Source: Anisodus tanguticus
Lineage: Eukaryota; Streptophyta; Magnoliopsida; Solanales; Solanaceae
NCBI GenBank assembly: GCA_034509755.1
Contig: CM067546.1
Coordinates: 35,672,383 to 35,736,382 of the forward strand
Length of the DNA stretch: 64,000 nt
Direction: 5' to 3'
Below the pieces are notes generated by a model. It was not told the DNA's origin and searched no databases. It was given only the letters and a program-made list of their open reading frames with translations. Numbering within the stretch: the first letter of the stretch is position 1; the number at the start of each line of letters is the position of its first letter. The position numbers and the translations under genes were made by a program. Shown here piece by piece: positions 13,093-24,890 of this stretch.

Positions 13093-13251
13093 TACTTTAT
13101 GAAACAATGCGATTCTAATTGAGGCTTGAATCGCATCTATGCATCTTAATGTGTTTTGCCTCCATCTTTTGAAAGCTTAAATGACAAATCCACATTGCTT
13201 TTGTTATTTCAGAATTTATTTTTGTTTACTAATTTTCTTTTCTCTTTCAGC
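13093..13251 (+). other. Candidate intron between Ogre protease and RT
   Basis: The stretch between the last stop of gag-pro and the pol ATG at 13252 is T-rich, in contrast to the coding sequence on both sides, and ends TTTTCTCTTTCAG at 13250, a strong plant 3' splice site. Ogre elements are known to carry an intron between protease and RT whose removal joins the frames. The donor is unclear; GTACTT at about 13092 is only a weak candidate. Confidence 0.4.
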
Positions 13252-16200
13252 ATGCAAACTAATAAATCTGTCTATAATGTGAATATGACATGTAATGAAA
13301 CAAATAAAAAAAATCCAAACAACGAACAAGACTTCGAAGTGTATGAGGAAGACTTCCAGTCAGAGGAATTGGCAGAGGAATTGGAGCATTTTGAGAGTAA
13401 GCCAAAGCCAAATTTAGATGAAACAGAGGCAGTAAATTTGGGAGATGCAAAATATGTGAAAGAAACAAGAATCAGCGTCCATCTGATCGCCCCACAAAGG
13501 AAAGAACTGACGGATCTTTTGAGGTAATATATCGACGTATTTGCTTGGTCTTATGACGATATGCCAGGTCTGAGCACGGATATTGTTTCGCATAGATTGC
13601 CTATTGATCCATCCTGCCCTCCGGTGAAACAAAAACCAAGGAAAATCAAGCATGATTTGAGTTTAAAGGTCAAGGAAGAGGTGTCCAAGCAATTCGATGC
13701 AAAGGTCATTCGAGTCACAAGATACCCCACTTGGTTGGCCAACATTGTACCAGTGCCCAAGAAAGATGGAAAGATACGGGTGTGCGTGGATTATCGGGAT
13801 CTCAACAAGGCCAGCCCGAAGGATGATTTCCCTCTCCCAAATATTCACATACTCATTGATAACTGTGCGAAGCATGAATTGCAATCATTTGTTGATTGCT
13901 TTGCTGGTTACCACCAAATCTTGATGGATGAAGAAGACACAGAAAAGACAGCATTCACTACACCTTGGGGAGTATCTATTGTTACCGGGTAATGCCGTTC
14001 GGACTCAAGAATGCAGGTACCACCTATATGAGGGCCATGACTACCATTTTTCATGATATGATCCACAAAGAAATAGAGGTCTACGTGGATGATGTTATTA
14101 TCAAGTCGCGAAGGGCTTCAGATCACTTGACAGAGTTGAAGAAGTTCTTTGACCGGCTAAGGCGGTACAACCTGAAATTAAATCCTGCAAAGTGTGCATT
14201 TGGTGTCCCTGCTGGGAAGCTGTTAGGTTTCATCGTGAGTAGAAGGGGTATTGAATTGGACCCCTCGAAGGTAAAAGTTATTCAAGACTTGCCTCCTCCA
14301 AAGAGTCGAAAGGACGTGATGAGTTTCCTTGGTCGCCTCAACTACATCAGCAGGTTCATAGCGCAATCAACAGTGATATGTGAGCCGATATTCAGGTTAC
14401 TGAAGAAAGACGCTGCTACCAAGTGGACAACGGATTGCCAACAAGCTTTTGATAGAATCAAAGAATACTTGTCTAACCCACCTGTATTGGTGCCTCCAGA
14501 ACCCGGAAGGCCGTTGCTGTTATATCTGTCTGTGTTAGAAAATGCATTTGGATGCGTGCTGGGACAACATGATGAAACATGAAAGAAAGAGCAAGCTATA
14601 TACTACTTGAGCAAGAAGTTCACACCTTATGAAGCTCGGTATACTTTGCTGGAACACATTTGTTGTGCCTTGACATGGATTGCACAAAAGTTTAGACATT
14701 ATCTGTCTGCATATACCACTTATCGCATCTCAAGGATGGACCCACTCAAATACATCTTTCAGAAGCCCATGGCCACTGGAAAGCTAGCAAAGTGGCAAAT
14801 CTTGCTAAGTGAGTTCGATATCATATATGTTACCCAAAAAGCTATCAAAGGACAAGCACTAGCCAACCATCTTGCTGAAAACCCCGTAGATGAAGAATAT
14901 ATGCCCCTCCGGACTTATTTTTCAGACGAGGAGGTATTGTTTGTTGGGGAAGATATCTTCGAAGAGTACCCGGGTTGGAGAATGTTCTTCGACGGAGCTG
15001 CAAACTTCAAAGGAGTTGGTATCAGAGCAGTTTTGATTTCAGAATCAGGTCAACACTACCCAATTTCGGCGAAGCTCCGATTTCCATGCACCAACACTAT
15101 GGCGGAATATGAAGCTTGTATACTCGGACTTAGAATGGCCGTCGATATGAGCATTCAAGAATTATTGGTTATAGGTGATTCAGACTTATTGATTCATCAG
15201 GTACAAGACGAATGGGCCACCAAGAACGTGAAGATACTTTCTTACCTGTATTGCGTGAAAGAATTGTGCAAAAGGTTCGGCGAGATAGAATTCAAGCATA
15301 TCCCACGAACTCAAAATGAGTTCGCTGACGCTCTGGCAACTCTGTCCTCCATGATTCAACATCCGGACAAGAATTACATTGATCCCATCAAGGTAAACTT
15401 GTTGGATCAACCAGCCTATTGTTTCCACATAGATGAAGAACTGGATGGAAAACCCTGGTACCATGACATTAAGAGATATCTCAAGTCAAGTGAATATCCA
15501 AAAGGCATAATCAACACACAAAAGAAGACACTTCGGAGGTTTGCAAACCATTTCTTCCTGAACGGAGAAATCCTTTATCGGAGGACTCCGGATCTAGGTT
15601 TGTTAAGATATGTTGATGTCCGAGAGGCAAGCAGTTTAGTTTAAGAGATACACGGAGGCTCGTGCGGGCCACATATGAATGGTTTCACTTTAGCAAAGAA
15701 GATTCTAAGAGCAGGGTACTTTTGGATGACCATGGAAACATATTGCATTCACTTTGTGCAAAGATGCCATCAATGTCAGATTCATGGCGATTTAATCAGG
15801 GTACCTCCTAACGAACTCAATGTGATGAGCTCTCCTTGGCCATTCGCAGCTTGGGGCATGGATATCATTGGCCCTATTGAACCTGCCGCATCAAATGGAC
15901 ACAGATTTATTCTAGTGGCAATTGACTATTTCACAAAGTGGGTAGAGGCATCGTCCCACAAGTCAGTGACAAAGAAAGTGGTAGTTGATTTTGTCCGCAA
16001 TAACATCATTTGTCGATTTAGAATCCCTGAGTCGATTATAACAGACAATGGAGCAAATATCAACAGTAATCTGATGAATGAGATATGCGAAAAGTTTAAG
16101 ATCACTCACCGCAATTTCACTCCATACCGACCTCAGATGAACGGAGCAGTCAAAGCAGCCAACAAGAACATCAAAAGAATACTGCGAAAGATGATTGATA

Positions 16201-16703
16201 ATTACAAGCACTGGCATGAGCATTTGCCCTTTGCACTTATGGGCTATCGCACTACAATCAGGACTTCTACTGGGGCAACGCCGTATCTTTTGGTCTATGG
16301 ACCAGAAGCTGTGTTACCAGCAGAAGTGGAAATACCATCTTTGAGAATTATCCAAGAAGCCGAGCTGAGCGAAACAAAATGGATACAGAATCGGTACGAA
16401 CAATTGATGTTGATTGATGAAAAGCGATTGAACGCAGTCTGTCACGGGCAACTTTATCAAAACAGAATGGCCAAAGCTTTCAACAGGAAAGTAAAACCAA
16501 GGACTTTCAAACCGGGGCAATTGGTGCTAAAACGTATATTCCCGCACCAAAATGAAGCTAAAGGGAAATTCGCACCTAACTGGCAAGGGCCTTATATGGT
16601 TCACCGGGTGTTAACAGGAGGAGCATTAATTCTAGCTGAAATGGATGGCAAAGTATGGTCAAAAGCTATCAACGCAGATGCGATGAAAAGATACTACATT
16701 TAG
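13252..16703 (+). pseudogene. Ogre pol: RT, RNase H, second RNase H, integrase
   Basis: After an acidic N-terminus comes the reverse transcriptase (about 13560-14400, catalytic YVDD at 14082-14093). Next are RNase H (about 14430-14890), a second archaeal-type RNase H (about 14976-15360, starting FFDGAAN) and an integrase with an H2C2 finger (about 15650-15790). The integrase core has Asp at 15861 and Asp at 16044, and a GPY-type tail follows (about 16500-16690). Lesions are a stop at 13525-13527, a frameshift near 13975-13985 (the frame moves from 1 to 3), and stops at 14580-14582 and 15642-15644. The catalytic Glu of integrase is replaced by Lys at 16152-16154. The RT to integrase order shows Ty3/Gypsy; the duplicated RNase H points to Tat/Ogre. 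Confidence 0.92.
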
Positions 16704-17830
16704 GATTTTTCTATGTAATGCACTTCTTATGATTGTAAAAGTTGCGCTCCCTGGCGGGATACGCAAAGAACCCATGTCGGGTTCCGTTTCTTTAGATCAC
16801 AAATTTCCCCAAGTTCCCTTTTACTTCTAATATGAACTACGTTATGACCTGATTCCCTCGGCGAGATACGTAGGCGGCCACATCGGCTTCGGTCCCATCT
16901 TTAGAAAACCGTTACAATCTCCTTTGCTTGTAATGAACTACGTTATGACCTGATTCCCTCATGGGGATACGTAGGCGGCCTAAATCGGCTTCGGTCCCAC
17001 TATTAGGAAATCTTTTTCCTTTATCTCACATATGACAAAATGCACCCATCTGATCGCCTCGATTGGCCAGGCAAACAACCCACTCAAGACTCGACTGGGT
17101 CCAGTTGAAAGTTCAGCATCCTCACATATCAGAAACTGGGGAAATTTTTTAAGAGATCACTGCGAGAAGACGCCGATAGATATGGAAAGTGTTGACCAAC
17201 CAAATCTCTAGTCATCAGAAGGACGTTGGACAAGACGTTTGCTCTGTTTCACTACATGTCATTATTCGAGAGTTCGACAGTAATTCTTATAAACAAATTG
17301 TTTTCAACAAACATTTTCATCAAAATTCGACAATTTTTTTTTTATTTTTCAACATGCATTCTACAAATTGTTTTCAAATGTTTTCATTAACGGCTAGCCA
17401 AGATTGGAAACCAGAGAGGGGCTACAGGTCCGAATCACCAGGACATGCAAGTATCAAGGTCAAAGCTACAAAGTCAACGCGAATCAACTCCCCCTCCCCA
17501 AACTCATAAATTTATTTGAGTACAGGTTCTTCAGGTGGAAAGAAGCAGGGAAGCTACAATATTTATGAGCAAATTCGCAAGGGATCTCCACATCGCAACT
17601 CACCACAAGGAGCACTTTCCTGTTTGGAGATTGTACAAAGATGTCATGCTGACCTACAGGTTCCCAACCGCATTGTGTCCATACAAAGATCGGTATTTCG
17701 ACTTACAGGGTCGCAGTCTCATCTACTCAATTTGTTGCATCGCTTATGTCCACGCATTAACTTTTCATGGCATAACAGTTCGCCCATAGGGTCACACTTT
17801 ACATTGCGTCAATACGATGACATAAATAAG
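16704..17830 (+). other. Ogre 3' untranslated region, proximal part
   Basis: No supported gene lies between the integrase stop and the tandem array. Open frames of about 80-110 codons near 17190-17850 overlap one another in different frames and match no family I know. This part contains the direct repeat at 16834-17000. Confidence 0.6.
16834..17000 (+). repeat. Direct repeat, about 101-bp spacing, in Ogre 3' UTR
   Basis: GAACTACGTTATGACCTGAT starts at 16834 and again at 16935, and both copies continue through TACGTAGGCGGCC and CGGCTTCGGTCCCA. A third, more diverged relative (GCGGGATACGCAAAGAACCC) precedes them near 16753. This is a small two-to-three-copy array next to the much larger 39-bp array. 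Confidence 0.8.
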
Positions 17831-18810
17831 GCGCCCACCTTCTAATGCGGGTATTTTATTTTCAGGCGCCCACCTCCTAATGCGGGTATTTGATTTTAAA
17901 TCAGGCGCCCACCTCCTAATGCGGGTATTTTAAGTTAAATCAGGCGCCCAACTCCTAATGTGGGTATTTTATTTTAAATCAGGCGCCCACCTCCTAATGC
18001 GGGTATTTTAAGTTAAATCAGGCGCCCACCTCCTAATGCGGGTATTTTATTTTAAATCAGGCGCCCACCTCCTAATGCAGGTATTTTAAGTTAAATCAGG
18101 CGCCCACCTCCTAATGCGTGTATTTCATTTTAAATCAGGCGCACACCTTCTAATGCGGGTATTTTATTTTAAATCAGGCGCCCACCTTCTAATGCGGGTA
18201 TGTTATTTTATATCAGGCGCCCACCTTCTAATGCGGGTATTTTATTTTAAGTCAGGCGCCCACCTTCTAATGCGGGTATTTTAAGTTAAATCAGGCGCCC
18301 AACTCCTAATGCGGGTATTTTATTATAATTCAGGCGCCCACCTCCTAATGCGAGTATGTTATTTTAAATCAGGCGCCCACCTCCTAATGCGGGTATTTTA
18401 TTTAAAATCAGGCGCCCACCTTCTAATGCGGGTATTTTATTTTTAAGTCAGGCGCCCACCTCCTAATGCGGGTATTTTATTTTAAATCAGTCGCCCACCT
18501 CCTAATGCGGGTATTTTATTTTAAATCAGGCGCCCACCTCCTAATGCGGGTATTTTATTTTAAATCAGGCGCCCACCTCCTAATGCGGGTATGTTATTTA
18601 AATCAGGCGCCCACCTTCTAATGTGGGTATTTTATTTTAAATCAGGCGCCCACCTCCTAATGCGGGTATGTTATTAAAAATCAGGCGTCCACCTCCTAAT
18701 GCGGGTATTTTATTTTAAATCAGGCGCTCACCTCCTAATGCGGGTATTTTATTTTAAGTCAGGCGCCCACCTTCTAATGTGGGTATTTTATTTTTAACAG
18801 GCGCCCACCA
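17831..18810 (+). repeat. 39-bp tandem array in Ogre 3' UTR (about 25 copies)
   Basis: The unit contains GGCGCCCACCTCCTAATGCG, then GGTATTTTATTTTAAATCA. Copies of GCGCCCACC recur about every 39 bp from 17831 (the first interval is 35 bp) to 18801, which gives about 25 units. Two forms of the AT-rich half occur, TATTTTAAAT and TAAGTTAAAT, and they alternate in the first third (about 17866-18120), forming a 78-bp higher-order repeat. Arrays in this place are known in Ogre elements and can seed satellite DNA. Confidence 0.95.
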
Positions 18811-19230
18811 ACGGCGTCATCTGCATAACGTTTGAGCAACGACATCATTTTAGTATTCTCACATACCCATTGTATGCAATAGTTATGCACTAACTTTTGT
18901 CTTAGCTTTAGTCCGCAGGAGTTCGAATCGGCGGGAGCTTTCAGTACAACGTGGAACTATCTCTTACGGCGAACCGAGGCAACTTTGGTCAGCGGCCTAC
19001 TTCGAACGTCGATCCGCTCTTTTCCAATATGTTGTCACACCTTCAACCAGTGTCATCATAACCCGACACTGGGACAATATTTCTCGAATCTGCATCATAT
19101 TTTGCAACTTCTCTCCCATCGGAATTCTATTTCTACCTATGTGTCCCTAATCTTCCTTCGAGTCCCGTTGATCAGGACAAAATTGGCTACTCAGTCAACT
19201 TCTTTGTCCGAAAATTCTTTCATCGTTTCC
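18811..19230 (+). other. Ogre 3' UTR, distal part
   Basis: About 420 bp of unique sequence lies between the 39-bp array and the purine tract. I see no gene: a 107-codon open frame (18985-19308) runs into the 3' LTR and matches nothing known to me. Confidence 0.55.
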
Positions 19231-19247
19231 GACCAAAGAGGGGCATT
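19231..19247 (+). other. Ogre polypurine tract
   Basis: GACCAAAGAGGGGCATT stands directly before the 3' LTR start (TGTTGACACC at 19248). A purine-rich run at this exact place primes plus-strand DNA synthesis in LTR elements. Confidence 0.8.
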
Positions 19248-19366
19248 TGTTGACACCCAATTTTGTCCCGTCTTTTTCGATTTATTTGCAATTTTAAATA
19301 TTTTTTGACACCTCAAAAAATATTTTTTTTATATATACATATAGGCATATATATTATTATTCTCGA

Positions 19367-19401
<35 letters not shown>

Positions 19402-22269
19402 GTATTTCTACAACCATTTGCCTTTTTAAATCATGATCGTAGTTTCTATTGTAATATTCAACATTATTTTTATTTTTAGCAAAACGACATCGTATTTTCA
19501 TTTTTTAATTAAGCATTAAGCATTTCACATATATTATGTTTTATTATTATCACATCTTATACTATATTCTAAATAATTCATATTTTTATTCAAAGCATTT
19601 TTAATATTAAACCCCTTTTATATTTTTAAATCCATAACCCCATTTCATTTCCTAATCCAAAACATTTTCTACCCAAAATAATTTCATTCCCACAAACTAG
19701 CCCAAACCCCTAACCAAATTCGCAACCCCCCCCCCCCCCAAAACAAAGGCCCAATCGGCCAAACCCAATTCAACTCCCCCTTTTATTTTTCAGCCCTCCC
19801 GAAACCCTCCTTTACCAAGCCCAACCGGCCACCCCATCACCCGTCGGCCCAAAACCCCAACCAAATCCCTAAACCGGCCCAACACCCTTTTCGACCAAAC
19901 ACCCTTTAAAAAACCTAACCCCCAAATCCCCCATTCCCCAAAACCTAAAACCCAAATCGCCGCACACCCTACGCCCCTGCCCCCTACGTCGCCACCACCC
20001 TACCCCGAGGTCGCCGAACCCGTCACCTCCCCCTGACACCGCCGAACCCCATCACCTCACCAACACATCCCCCCAAAATCCGCAACACATTCCCCAAGAA
20101 ATCGCCCAAAAAAATCAAATTTTTGTCCCCTTTATTTTGAAATTCGAATTCATTTTTAAGGGGTATGGGGGGTGAACGTTGGGCTTGAGTATCTATAAAA
20201 ACCCCCCTTTGCTCACTGTTTTGGGGGGTCGGATCTTAGGTTTTTTTTGGTCAATTTTAGGTCCGAAAATTTAAGTTTAAGAATCTGAAATCTTCTTAAA
20301 GGTTTGCATTGTATTTTGTTTGTGTTCTTCACTATTGGGAAGATTCCGGATTTCAAAATCTGAAATCTGCTCAAGAGTATTTGTTCTTGCATGTGTTCTT
20401 CAACTTAAAGATTCCGAAAATATAGTTCGAAATTATTGGGTTTTGGTGTTGAAAATCTGGAATTTTTGCTATTTTCCCATTGTTTTTCGGGTTTCGGGTC
20501 GGGTCAAAATATCATAAACAGACTTACAAAAACAGAATCCTGTTTCAGAGAAAATCAGTACCCTTTTCAGAATTACAAATTCAGAATTCGGTGATCAAAA
20601 ATCCAAAAATCTGAATTCCAAACTTCTCCGAACGGGTCAACGATTCGAAACACGCCTCGGTTCGCTGCCCGGAGAAGGTCAGTAAAACAAATTCCTCTCA
20701 GTGTATTTTCTGTATTGTTGTGTGTTTTGTTGTTGATTATGTGATAAGATAGTCATTTTATTATTATGTTCATTAATGCGTTAAGTCTGTTAGCTTGTTT
20801 AATTGGCAATTAATGTCTAGAAATGCTTTCCTTGTATTATTAGATTTATACTTACTACAGTAAGAAGCTTTGTGTGTGTGTTGATTTATGGACCTTGTGT
20901 GATCATGTTGTTGGTTAGCTGAGGAGTGTTAAGTTACCTAACTTATAATCTGCTTAGTAATCATATTTTCTGCCTTGTGCTTTGTTTAGAAGTGTCATTA
21001 TGCCTAAGTTATCTTGTATCATGCCCTATCTCTATAGTTTGTTTGAATGACATTTGCATTAGTGATTTGCACCATTTTGAACCAGTTTATACCCTGTTAA
21101 GTCATAGTCTCTAATGCATTCCACACCTGGTTTGTGACTATGTCTCATGTAGTAAGCATGTATAGGATATAGTCTAATGTTAAAACTGCTTAAGTGAATA
21201 GAAAGGTCTAAGGATTGGTTTAAACTTAGGGATATGGAGGTCTTTGATTCTTATTGAGTTAAGCATTATCTACCTGTGAGTGTGGGTTATCTTTTCTTGA
21301 TTGGATTATGTACATATTTTCATATTCCGTCTCCTAATCCTTTTCTTTCTTTCGTTTACATGAAATGCATCGGGAGCAACGAAGAGTCTCGTTACGAGAC
21401 TGATCGTGATCATTGCCGAACAAAGACCCGCATCCACATTCCTTGCATTCTCCGGCCTCGGGATTTCCAAACAAAATAGGGTGAGATGACATCATCATCC
21501 GCTTCGGTTCCCTTTCATTGTTATTCTTAAATTTCATTATCTCTATTTGGGTTTGTAATAATTATTTAATGCTTGTGTGATTGTTAGGATATTTAGAATA
21601 ATTAGGCCACGAATGGATAATTAATAGGGTAGTTTAAAACCCGCCGCTAGTTTATTCACTTGTAGGCTCGGTTGATTCAAACTGAGAAACTCTCCGCTAG
21701 TTTGTTTATTTTAGGCTCGTCATGCATATTTAAAATTTTCAAAACAAGCTTTGATCACCTTCTGTTCACTTCTTAATTGTACAACTCAAAATGATTTCAA
21801 AAAATTACTTCTTTGGCATTATAAATAATTCGTTTTTCTCCTTGCAATTAATTGTCCCAAATGCATACTTTTTCAACTTTACATATATTTATCTTTAATA
21901 CCATACAAATGCATACTTGTACAAAATGCATCCTTTTACTAAAAACTCGCAAATATCATTTTTAAGCTTATATTTTAAAACATGCATTTTTTTTATACAT
22001 AATTGACCCGAGTCTGACCGGATAACCGCAAGTTAGCGGATCTTAAAGGATGCCTAACCCCTTCCCTTTAGGATAATAAAGAACCCTTACTTAGAATCTC
22101 ATTAGTTTCGCAGACCTTAGAATTGGAGTTACATTGCAGCATTATTTAATATTTAGGTGTCCTAATTCACCGTAAAATAATTAGGTGGCGACTCCTTTAA
22201 TCAATACCCAGGAATAACCAATACGCTGTGCTCCGCTTTGACCCTATGGGTAAAAAAACGGGCGCGACA
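19248..22269 (+). repeat. Ogre 3' LTR (3022 bp, with two deletions)
   Basis: It matches the 5' LTR end to end but lacks two segments, with junctions at about 21003 (CATTATG joined to CCTAAGTTATC) and about 21300 (TTTTCTTG joined to ATTGGATT). Short identical bases at the second junction suggest deletion by microhomology. The TATA box is kept at 20194-20200. Its ATT repeat near 19372 is longer than in the 5' LTR. Confidence 0.93.
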
Positions 22270-22922
22270 AAACATACAAAGATTTTTGCTATAGTCAATG
22301 TTACTTACACTTCCTTTTAGCACTCATAGGCATCACTATATACTCATAAGTCACAAGAATCTCGATACACTAAAAATTTGAAAGGGTGGTAACTACATAT
22401 CCGAACATTGGTGTATTGAATAACCATAATCTTGTTAACTGAAATACTATATAACTGGTAACTAAAGTTAACTGATAATCATAAATCATGATAATTGTTC
22501 TTCTATTTTCTGATAAGGGTTATGCTCTAGTCTGTAGTAACTATGCATTTCGTCACACTTTTAATATCATCTCAGGTCTCATCTGTCACCAATATGTACC
22601 TCACAATTATATCCCAATGTGTAATCATACTCACACGGACCTTAAATTTCCTTCTTGTCACTTATGCATTTGATACGTTCGGGATTCGATGGAAAGAGAA
22701 CGTTACTTACTGCTTTAGGCTTCATGGCACGAGTTAGAAGAATTCCTGAAGGTACCGCTCTAATTGCACGATCCAGAGTATGAAAGAAGTGAGACAATCG
22801 TAAATGTCTTGGTGGTCAACTATTTACATGTGTGGGCGCCTACACACATATAAAAGAGACCTCACTGGACACGGTTCATAGACTCCGTAAGACACTTGAA
22901 CCTAGGCTTTGATACCAACTTT
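22270..22922 (-). repeat. Interior of outer LTR element with primer site (part 3)
   Basis: No gene is seen. Next to the LTR at 22923, the plus strand reads GGCTTTGATACCAAC (about 22906-22919). On the minus strand this is GTTGGTATCAAAGCC, the usual plant primer site for initiator tRNA-Met with one mismatch. This places the 5' LTR to the right and makes the element minus-strand. The Ogre element was inserted into this interior. Confidence 0.6.
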
Positions 22923-23886
22923 TGTGACGCCCCGAACCATGGCCTGGGTGGAACACGACACTCGATGCCTGATTGCATGTGCCCGAGCGAACCACATGGC
23001 TTGCTTGTCAATATGAGCACCAAAACATGCTAAAATTATAATTTAAAATATGTAAAATATAATGCTAGAAGTAGTCTGAAATAATCATAGCGGAAATAAT
23101 CTAAGTAAAACATGATAAGTCTGAAAATATAATGCTGACATGACTGACATAATATCATACAGGACTAGTCTATGAAACCTCTGAACATGAGTCTGCAAAA
23201 CTGTCTGCCAGGACAAGGCCTTGACATACCTCTGCTAATAAAATATAATCATAAGACACTAGACTAACACCCAGAATGAGGTGATACTCACCAAAATAGC
23301 TGGTACTTAAGTAATCCTATTGAGCAGATCCGTCTCCCTGAAACTCAGCACCTACATTGTGAAGTGCAGGACCCATGCAAAGGGACGTTAATACATTTGA
23401 ATTGTACTATATGTAAAGCAACTGAAGGAAATAAGCAGGCACATGATATAAGAGAAACATGAAACTGAATCTAAAACATGAACATGAGTATAGTAACATG
23501 AGTAAAGTTTGAAAAACTGTATGTCTGTATATATATAACTGTATATCCGTGGGGGGAGTAGTAGCATAACCGACAACATGAAACACCACGTGGGTACGTG
23601 GAGTCTGGTACCTAACCCGACCAGCAGAGCTTTCTCATACCTTGCCGAGGTATGAGACATGAATATGGCAAGAAAGGATCCAATATGCAAATCTGAAGGT
23701 ATCGTCCTCTGGGCGGAGCAACCCTTATCCTACGATGGCATACGTAGTTTCAGACTACTACATCCTTCTCGATAAACTATGTAACTCCCAAAAGTATGTA
23801 CTTGAAAATAGTGGCTTGTAAGCCCATATATTTCATGAAATAACTTGTAAACATGATCTGAGATAGTTTAACATGAACATAATTTC

Positions 23887-23921
<35 letters not shown>

Positions 23922-24890
23922 CTTCATAGGTTAAGTAATAATAATTCATGACTTGATAATTAAGAATTCATGAAAATCAAAACACTGGTTCATGGATTAA
24001 GGATAGGTTCATGACAATCACAATTGACACATCATGAATATAATGAATGACAACATGTTATAAATATGTATAATCGAACATGTATAAGGTTAATATGAAC
24101 TTGACCAAACCCTAGGTTTAAATAATTCCTCTTTCATGGATTACGTGTGGCGTGGAGAAGAACAATGATGTCCCCACGTGGATAGAATCTCTACATACCT
24201 CACTTGTATTAAAAATTCTGACTTTGAAGAAGAATTCTAAAGATTGCACCAAGAAACTTAAATTGGATTTATCTTGAAAACCCTAGGTTAAGAGTTATGG
24301 AATTCACTTAGGAATTGATTATACTATGTTAAAATCGCATGGAAATATATGCAAAGGGCTTACCTTGATGTAGGGGATGGTTGGGAAGAGAGAACCTTCG
24401 TTCTAGGGCTTGGGAATATGAAAACCTCATTTTGAAACTAAGTCTGCGTATTTATACTGTTTGCTGTCGGAGAAGGTTGACGGTCAATTCGACAGCCCGT
24501 CGAATTTCTGACGGTCTGAGTCTGGGCCGACAATATTTTGACGGTCCATATTGACAGGCCGTCGATAGTTTGACGGTCCTTAAAATGGACCGTATTGTTA
24601 TTTTTTTGAAATTTCCAGAGAGTTGTGAAACCTGGAATTTAGAGACAGAGAAGGTTGACGGGCCGTCAATAATTTGACGGTCCGTACAATTGACCAACAT
24701 GCCGTCAATTTCATAAATGAAATTGACGGTTCACTTTGATGGGCAGTAAAATATTTTACGGTCCGTACTTCTTGCCGTCAAATTTCACCTGTAGAGCTGA
24801 ATCTAGTTTTTCAACTTTAAACTCCTCGTTTTAATTTCTTATACTCGTGGATCATGAATAAGACTTAGTTTGAAGGTACGAGGTGTTACC
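22923..24890 (-). repeat. 5' LTR of outer minus-strand element (1.97 kb)
   Basis: On the minus strand it begins near GTAACACCTCGTACC (24889 leftwards, outermost base mutated) and ends GGGGCGTCACA at 22923, followed by the primer site. It contains an (AT)n run (about 23889-23922) and a segment (about 24470-24790) filled with GACGGTC/GACCGTC-type words in both orientations. Flanks do not match because the other end of the element lies outside the window or has been lost. No open frame looks genuine. Confidence 0.65.
23889..23922. repeat. (AT)n microsatellite
   Basis: An uninterrupted AT dinucleotide run of about 17 units lies inside the outer element's LTR. Confidence 0.9.

Larger units (their letters stand above)
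2702..22269 (+). mobile_element. Complete Ty3/Gypsy element, Tat/Ogre type (19.6 kb)
   Basis: The element starts TGTTGACACC and ends GGGCGCGACA, and is flanked by a perfect 5-bp duplication, AAACA (2697-2701 and 22270-22274). In order it holds a 4.46-kb 5' LTR, a primer site, an extra ORF1, gag-protease, a candidate intron, reverse transcriptase, RNase H, a second archaeal-type RNase H, integrase, a long 3' UTR with a tandem array, a purine tract and a 3.02-kb 3' LTR. Great length, an ORF before gag, two RNase H domains and 3'-UTR tandem repeats are known marks of the Tat/Ogre group. Stops, a frameshift and a changed integrase residue show that it is not autonomous now. Confidence 0.95.

Noticed and set aside
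17189..17845. Several 80-110 codon frames after the Ogre integrase as extra genes.
   Set aside because: They overlap in different frames, have no recognisable motif and lie in a 3' untranslated region with repeats.
17831..18810. CRISPR-like array because of regular 39-bp spacing.
   Set aside because: The units are contiguous tandem repeats without unique spacers, in a plant retrotransposon.
22923..24890. Solo LTR with a target duplication.
   Set aside because: Flanks ACTTT and GTTCA do not match, and a primer-site sequence follows directly, so it is read as a 5' LTR of a larger element.
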